NCBI GenBank assembly: GCA_015233515.1
Contig: JADFXS010000116.1
Span: 1-8,466, forward strand
Source: Deltaproteobacteria bacterium
Lineage (GTDB): Bacteria; Desulfobacterota; Desulfarculia; Adiutricales; JAGVGV01
Length of the DNA: 8,466 nt
Reading direction: 5' to 3'
Under the pieces are notes generated by a model. It searched no databases. It had not been told where the DNA came from and saw nothing but the letters and a program-made list of their open reading frames with translations. This document shows positions 6,872-8,466 of the stretch, piece by piece. Made by a program: the position numbers and the translations under genes. Numbering within the stretch: position 1 is the stretch's first letter; each line of letters opens with the position of its first letter.

Positions 6872-6973
6872 TTCCCTGGTTCCCAAGCTCCAGCTTGGGA
6901 GCCGTTTTTGAGGGAAGCTGGAGCTTCCCGGCTTTTCCTAGCTCTCAAGCTGGAGCTTGGGAGCTAGCGGGAA
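6872..6973. repeat. Cluster of three REP-like palindromes
   Basis: Three palindromes share the core AAGCT-SS-AGCTT. Unit 1 (6878-6903) has 12-base arms with one G-T pair and centre CC. Unit 2 (6912-6929) has 8-base perfect arms and centre GG. Unit 3 (6938-6967) has 14-base arms with one G-T pair and centre GG. Unit 1 is inverted relative to units 2 and 3. Outer TTCCC (6872-6876) and GGGAA (6969-6973) also pair, so the whole block could fold as one structure. This is the layout of extragenic palindromic (REP/BIME-type) elements, commonly spread by RAYT transposases. No transposase is in the window. Confidence 0.7.
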
Positions 6974-7162
6974 CTCATTACCTAAATGCGGCGTTGTCAG
7001 AACCGCCATTATCACACTAATATTTAAATAAATAATCTCTTATTTATTATCGCATTTCTTGGGTGTTTGTCTAATTCTTTTACATTATTTTGTTTGTATG
7101 TATACAAATCATCCACCATATGGGGCTAGTCACGGCATATTTCAAAGGGTAAATCCGATAGT
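6974..7162. other. AT-rich intergenic stretch with two dyads
   Basis: No gene is seen. Two perfect dyads stand out. AATAAATAA 7027-7035 pairs with TTATTTATT 7040-7048 around TCTC. TTTGTAT 7093-7099 pairs with ATACAAA 7102-7108 around GT. The second looks like a dimeric-repressor operator. The composition differs sharply from neighbouring coding DNA, suggesting regulatory or acquired DNA. Confidence 0.35.
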
Positions 7163-7300
7163 TTAATCGAGCGGGGTTGAAAATGTAAAAAAAATACGCT
7201 TTGATTTCTCAGATGTAGAATATACTCTGCGGTTCGCCGCGGAGAACTTCAACCTTGGCCACAGTCCTTGATTTTTCCAAAGCCGTTTTTTGGTCCGCAT
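7163..7300 (-). pseudogene. Possible small or decayed minus-strand gene with a strong RBS
   Basis: A 45-residue, very basic reading frame begins with an ATG at 7300 preceded by AAAGGAG at 7305-7311 on the minus strand, a better ribosome binding site than many real genes have. A run of six A (minus strand, about 7286-7291) lies just inside. If one base is re-read there (-1 shift), the new frame reads KTALEKSRTVAKVEVLRGEP, then QSIFYI and a stop, which looks more protein-like than the ATG frame. This fits a gene start damaged by a frameshift and followed by decay, or a chance ORF. I do not recognise a family. The neighbouring REP-like debris supports a degraded region. Confidence 0.22.
7225..7244. 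other. 8-bp hairpin with TTCG loop
   Basis: CTCTGCGG (7225-7232) pairs with CCGCGGAG (7237-7244), with one T-G pair, around a TTCG loop. It is a compact, stable-looking hairpin inside the putative decayed gene. No T-run follows on either strand at terminator distance. Confidence 0.4.
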
Positions 7301-7614
7301 TTTGCTCCTTTTAATTGTTTGCGATGATTTTCCAAGGGCAGCCGGCCATGGGTCATGGCACGTTTGCGCTGGACATTGCCGGCGGCACTTATACCTCAAG
7401 ACCGATCAAGGCGGTGAATCAGGTTTTATATATGGTCTGGACATAGAGGGCTAGAGCCTGCTATCATTAAATAATAAATTTCCGTCGACAGGTCTGGGGA
7501 CATAGGCCCCCAAAAAATTAGATCATTGCTTTTGTCTCCGGTTTTGAACAATCGAGGTCTGACGGAGAGACTTCGATTTGGAAATAAAAATTAAGATTGT
7601 TGGGCAAGCAATCG
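7301..7614. other. Intergenic stretch before the GcvR-like gene
   Basis: No convincing gene is seen. There is an imperfect duplication: GGTCTGG-ACATAGAGGGC at about 7435-7452 resembles GGTCTGGGGACATAGGCCC at about 7492-7511. A small GGGG/CCCC hairpin lies in the second copy, followed by six A rather than T, so it is not a terminator on the plus strand. No promoter for the downstream gene can be called with confidence. Confidence 0.3.
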
Positions 7615-7622
7615 AAAGGAGG
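7615..7622 (+). promoter_or_regulatory. Ribosome binding site that sets the GcvR-like start
   Basis: AAAGGAGG lies six bases before the TTG at 7629. It favours that start over the in-frame TTG at 7578, which has no such site. Confidence 0.7.
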
Positions 7623-7628
7623 CGAGTC

Positions 7629-8153
7629 TTGAAAATATTCAGCATACTGTTTGTTGTGGGACAAGACCGGCCCGGCATCGTTGACGATGTCACCAGCGCG
7701 CTGTTTGAAAGCGGTGCTAATCTTTTGGACAGTCGGATGGCCACTTTGGGTGGATGCTTTTCCATAATGGTCCTCTTTTCTTGTCAGGAGGAAACCCTGA
7801 CGGCTGTAAAGACCGGGATCGATAAGCTGAAAACCCTCGGATTTGAAATCAGCCTCCATAATGCGCACGATCCGGAAGCTGTGGCCCGCCATGCGGAAAT
7901 ACCATTAAAGCTTGAAGTCGTGGCCATGGATCATCCGGGAATAGTCCACAAAGTGGTCAGGGTATTAAGGCGTCATGGAGTTAACATCGAATCGTTAAAC
8001 ACTCAGGTTAACCGAGCGCCTCTATCCGGGGCTCCATTGTTTGACTTGATTTTGGAAGCCGGCGTCCCGGTCGGGCAATCCATATCAAAACTTAAACAGG
8101 AATTGGCGACCCTGGCCGACGAGATGAACCTGGACCTGAATTTCATCCGGTAA
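7629..8153 (+). CDS. Two-ACT-domain protein, GcvR-like regulator
   Basis: A 174-residue cytoplasmic protein made of two ACT domains, about 3-75 and 93-168. Each starts with the typical strand plus (G/D)-x-R/H-PGIV turn: GQDRPGIV at 11-18 and AMDHPGIVHKV at 99-109. ACT domains bind small ligands, often amino acids. This size and domain layout matches the GcvR family; in E. coli GcvR represses the glycine cleavage system by binding the activator GcvA and has no DNA-binding domain of its own. None is seen here either. No gcv genes or GcvA are in the window, so the target is unknown. The TTG start is chosen on its strong ribosome binding site. The residues before it in the longer frame do not resemble an ACT domain. 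Confidence 0.85.
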   Translation: MKIFSILFVVGQDRPGIVDDVTSALFESGANLLDSRMATLGGCFSIMVLFSCQEETLTAVKTGIDKLKTLGFEISLHNAHDPEAVARHAEIPLKLEVVAMDHPGIVHKVVRVLRRHGVNIESLNTQVNRAPLSGAPLFDLILEAGVPVGQSISKLKQELATLADEMNLDLNFIR

Positions 8154-8165
8154 AAAACGGAGTAA

Positions 8166-8303
8166 ATGTCACTATATATTTGGAAAGATAGACCCAAAAC
8201 CCTTGGTGGCGCGTTATCAACTTGTCCATGGATGATGGATGAGCGGAAATTGAAGGCTAAGATAACCGGAACCAAAAACGATGACTCTGGAGAAAAAAGA
8301 TGA
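8166..8303 (+). CDS. Possible 45-residue ORF coupled to the lipoprotein gene
   Basis: A short frame of 45 residues starts with an ATG at 8166, 12 bp after the GcvR-like stop, with CGGAG at 8158-8162 (three bases away, closer than ideal). It ends in a TGA that overlaps the next gene's ATG as ATGA (8300-8303), the classic coupled arrangement. The product is polar and basic in its second half, with no membrane helix or known motif. It may be a genuine small protein, a translation-coupling leader, or chance; no family is recognised. Confidence 0.35.
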   Translation: MSLYIWKDRPKTLGGALSTCPWMMDERKLKAKITGTKNDDSGEKR

Positions 8304-8466
8304 GAACAGGCCGAATATTACTTACGCTATTGGCAATAGCCTCGATGATTTGGTTAGGCTGCGGTCCGGAAATCAAAAACAGGGCCGGGAAACCTGCGGT
8401 GTACGAAGACCCGGGCACCCAGGGCGCGGCGAGCGGCGTGGGTATGGAATCACAGGACCTGACCAG
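8300..8466 (+). CDS. Lipoprotein, LpoB-like N-terminus (3' partial)
   Basis: The first 55 residues of a secreted protein are visible before the window ends. A charged start (R2, R5), a hydrophobic stretch 6-19 and L19-G20-C21 form a lipoprotein signal, with Cys21 the likely lipid-modified residue; Trp at -3 is unusual for a lipobox. A Gly/Pro/Ala-rich linker follows, then GVGMESQDL at 46-54. I recognise this as similar to the opening of LpoB-type penicillin-binding protein activators (G-x-G-x-E-S-Q-D). TGGAGA at 8288-8293 supports the start. The lipoprotein call is sound; the LpoB call is tentative because the folded domain is outside the window. Confidence 0.65.
   Translation, partial: MRTGRILLTLLAIASMIWLGCGPEIKNRAGKPAVYEDPGTQGAASGVGMESQDLT

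Noticed and set aside
6878..6908. Intrinsic terminator (unit 1 palindrome followed by five T)
   Set aside because: No plus-strand transcript is expected to arrive here, and the same palindrome recurs without a T-run; it is better explained as a repeat unit.
6872..6973. CRISPR array
   Set aside because: Only three short palindromes of unequal length and mixed orientation, with no regular spacers.
7324..7446. 40-residue plus-strand ORF
   Set aside because: It reads plausibly in places, but has no ribosome binding site, no recognised family and a stop just upstream; treated as chance.
7578..7628. Earlier TTG start for the GcvR-like gene
   Set aside because: No RBS, and the added residues do not belong to the ACT fold; AAAGGAGG precedes the TTG at 7629.

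Overview
The window looks like chromosomal DNA from a sulfate-reducing or syntrophic member of the Desulfobacterota (former Deltaproteobacteria). The main reason is the left third. It carries four consecutive plus-strand genes with the order, sizes and motifs of hmcC-hmcD-hmcE-hmcF, the membrane and cytoplasmic half of the Hmc transmembrane redox complex. Base composition is moderate by eye and TTG start codons are common. No sulfate-reduction gene or rRNA is present, so the genus cannot be named.

Region by region: (1) 3-3459, the end of an hmc operon. It holds a 5'-truncated NrfD-type quinol protein (HmcC), a 44-residue single-helix protein (HmcD), a cytochrome b/NarI-like subunit (HmcE) and an HdrD/CCG-type iron-sulfur protein (HmcF). 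hmcA and hmcB would lie to the left, outside the window. (2) 3460-3686, a regulatory-looking gap with a perfect TATAAT and a neat hairpin. (3) 3687-5554, a tight three-gene plus-strand operon: an unrecognised 178-residue protein, a tandem universal stress protein (USP), and a stand-alone receiver domain. (4) 5555-5739, a convergent gap holding a 71-nt long hairpin. (5) 5740-6720 on the minus strand, an ornithine cyclodeaminase/mu-crystallin family enzyme. (6) 6721-7628, about 900 bp without a convincing gene. It has three REP-like palindromes, an AT-rich stretch with dyads, a possible small decayed minus-strand gene, and an imperfect short duplication. (7) 7629-8153, a two-ACT-domain GcvR-like regulator. 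(8) 8166 to the end, a possible 45-residue ORF whose stop overlaps the start of a lipoprotein gene (LpoB-like by its first residues) that runs off the edge.

How the parts fit: in known Hmc complexes electrons move between a periplasmic multihaem cytochrome pool, the membrane quinol/haem b subunits and a cytoplasmic CCG-type iron-sulfur protein. In Desulfovibrio the hmc operon is followed by regulatory genes (rrf1, a response regulator, and rrf2). Here a receiver-only protein also follows hmcF, but with a tandem USP and an unknown protein placed between. I infer a redox- or energy-sensing cassette tied to the Hmc complex; this is the most interesting hypothesis in the window. The right half looks like ordinary chromosome with some accessory repeat debris.
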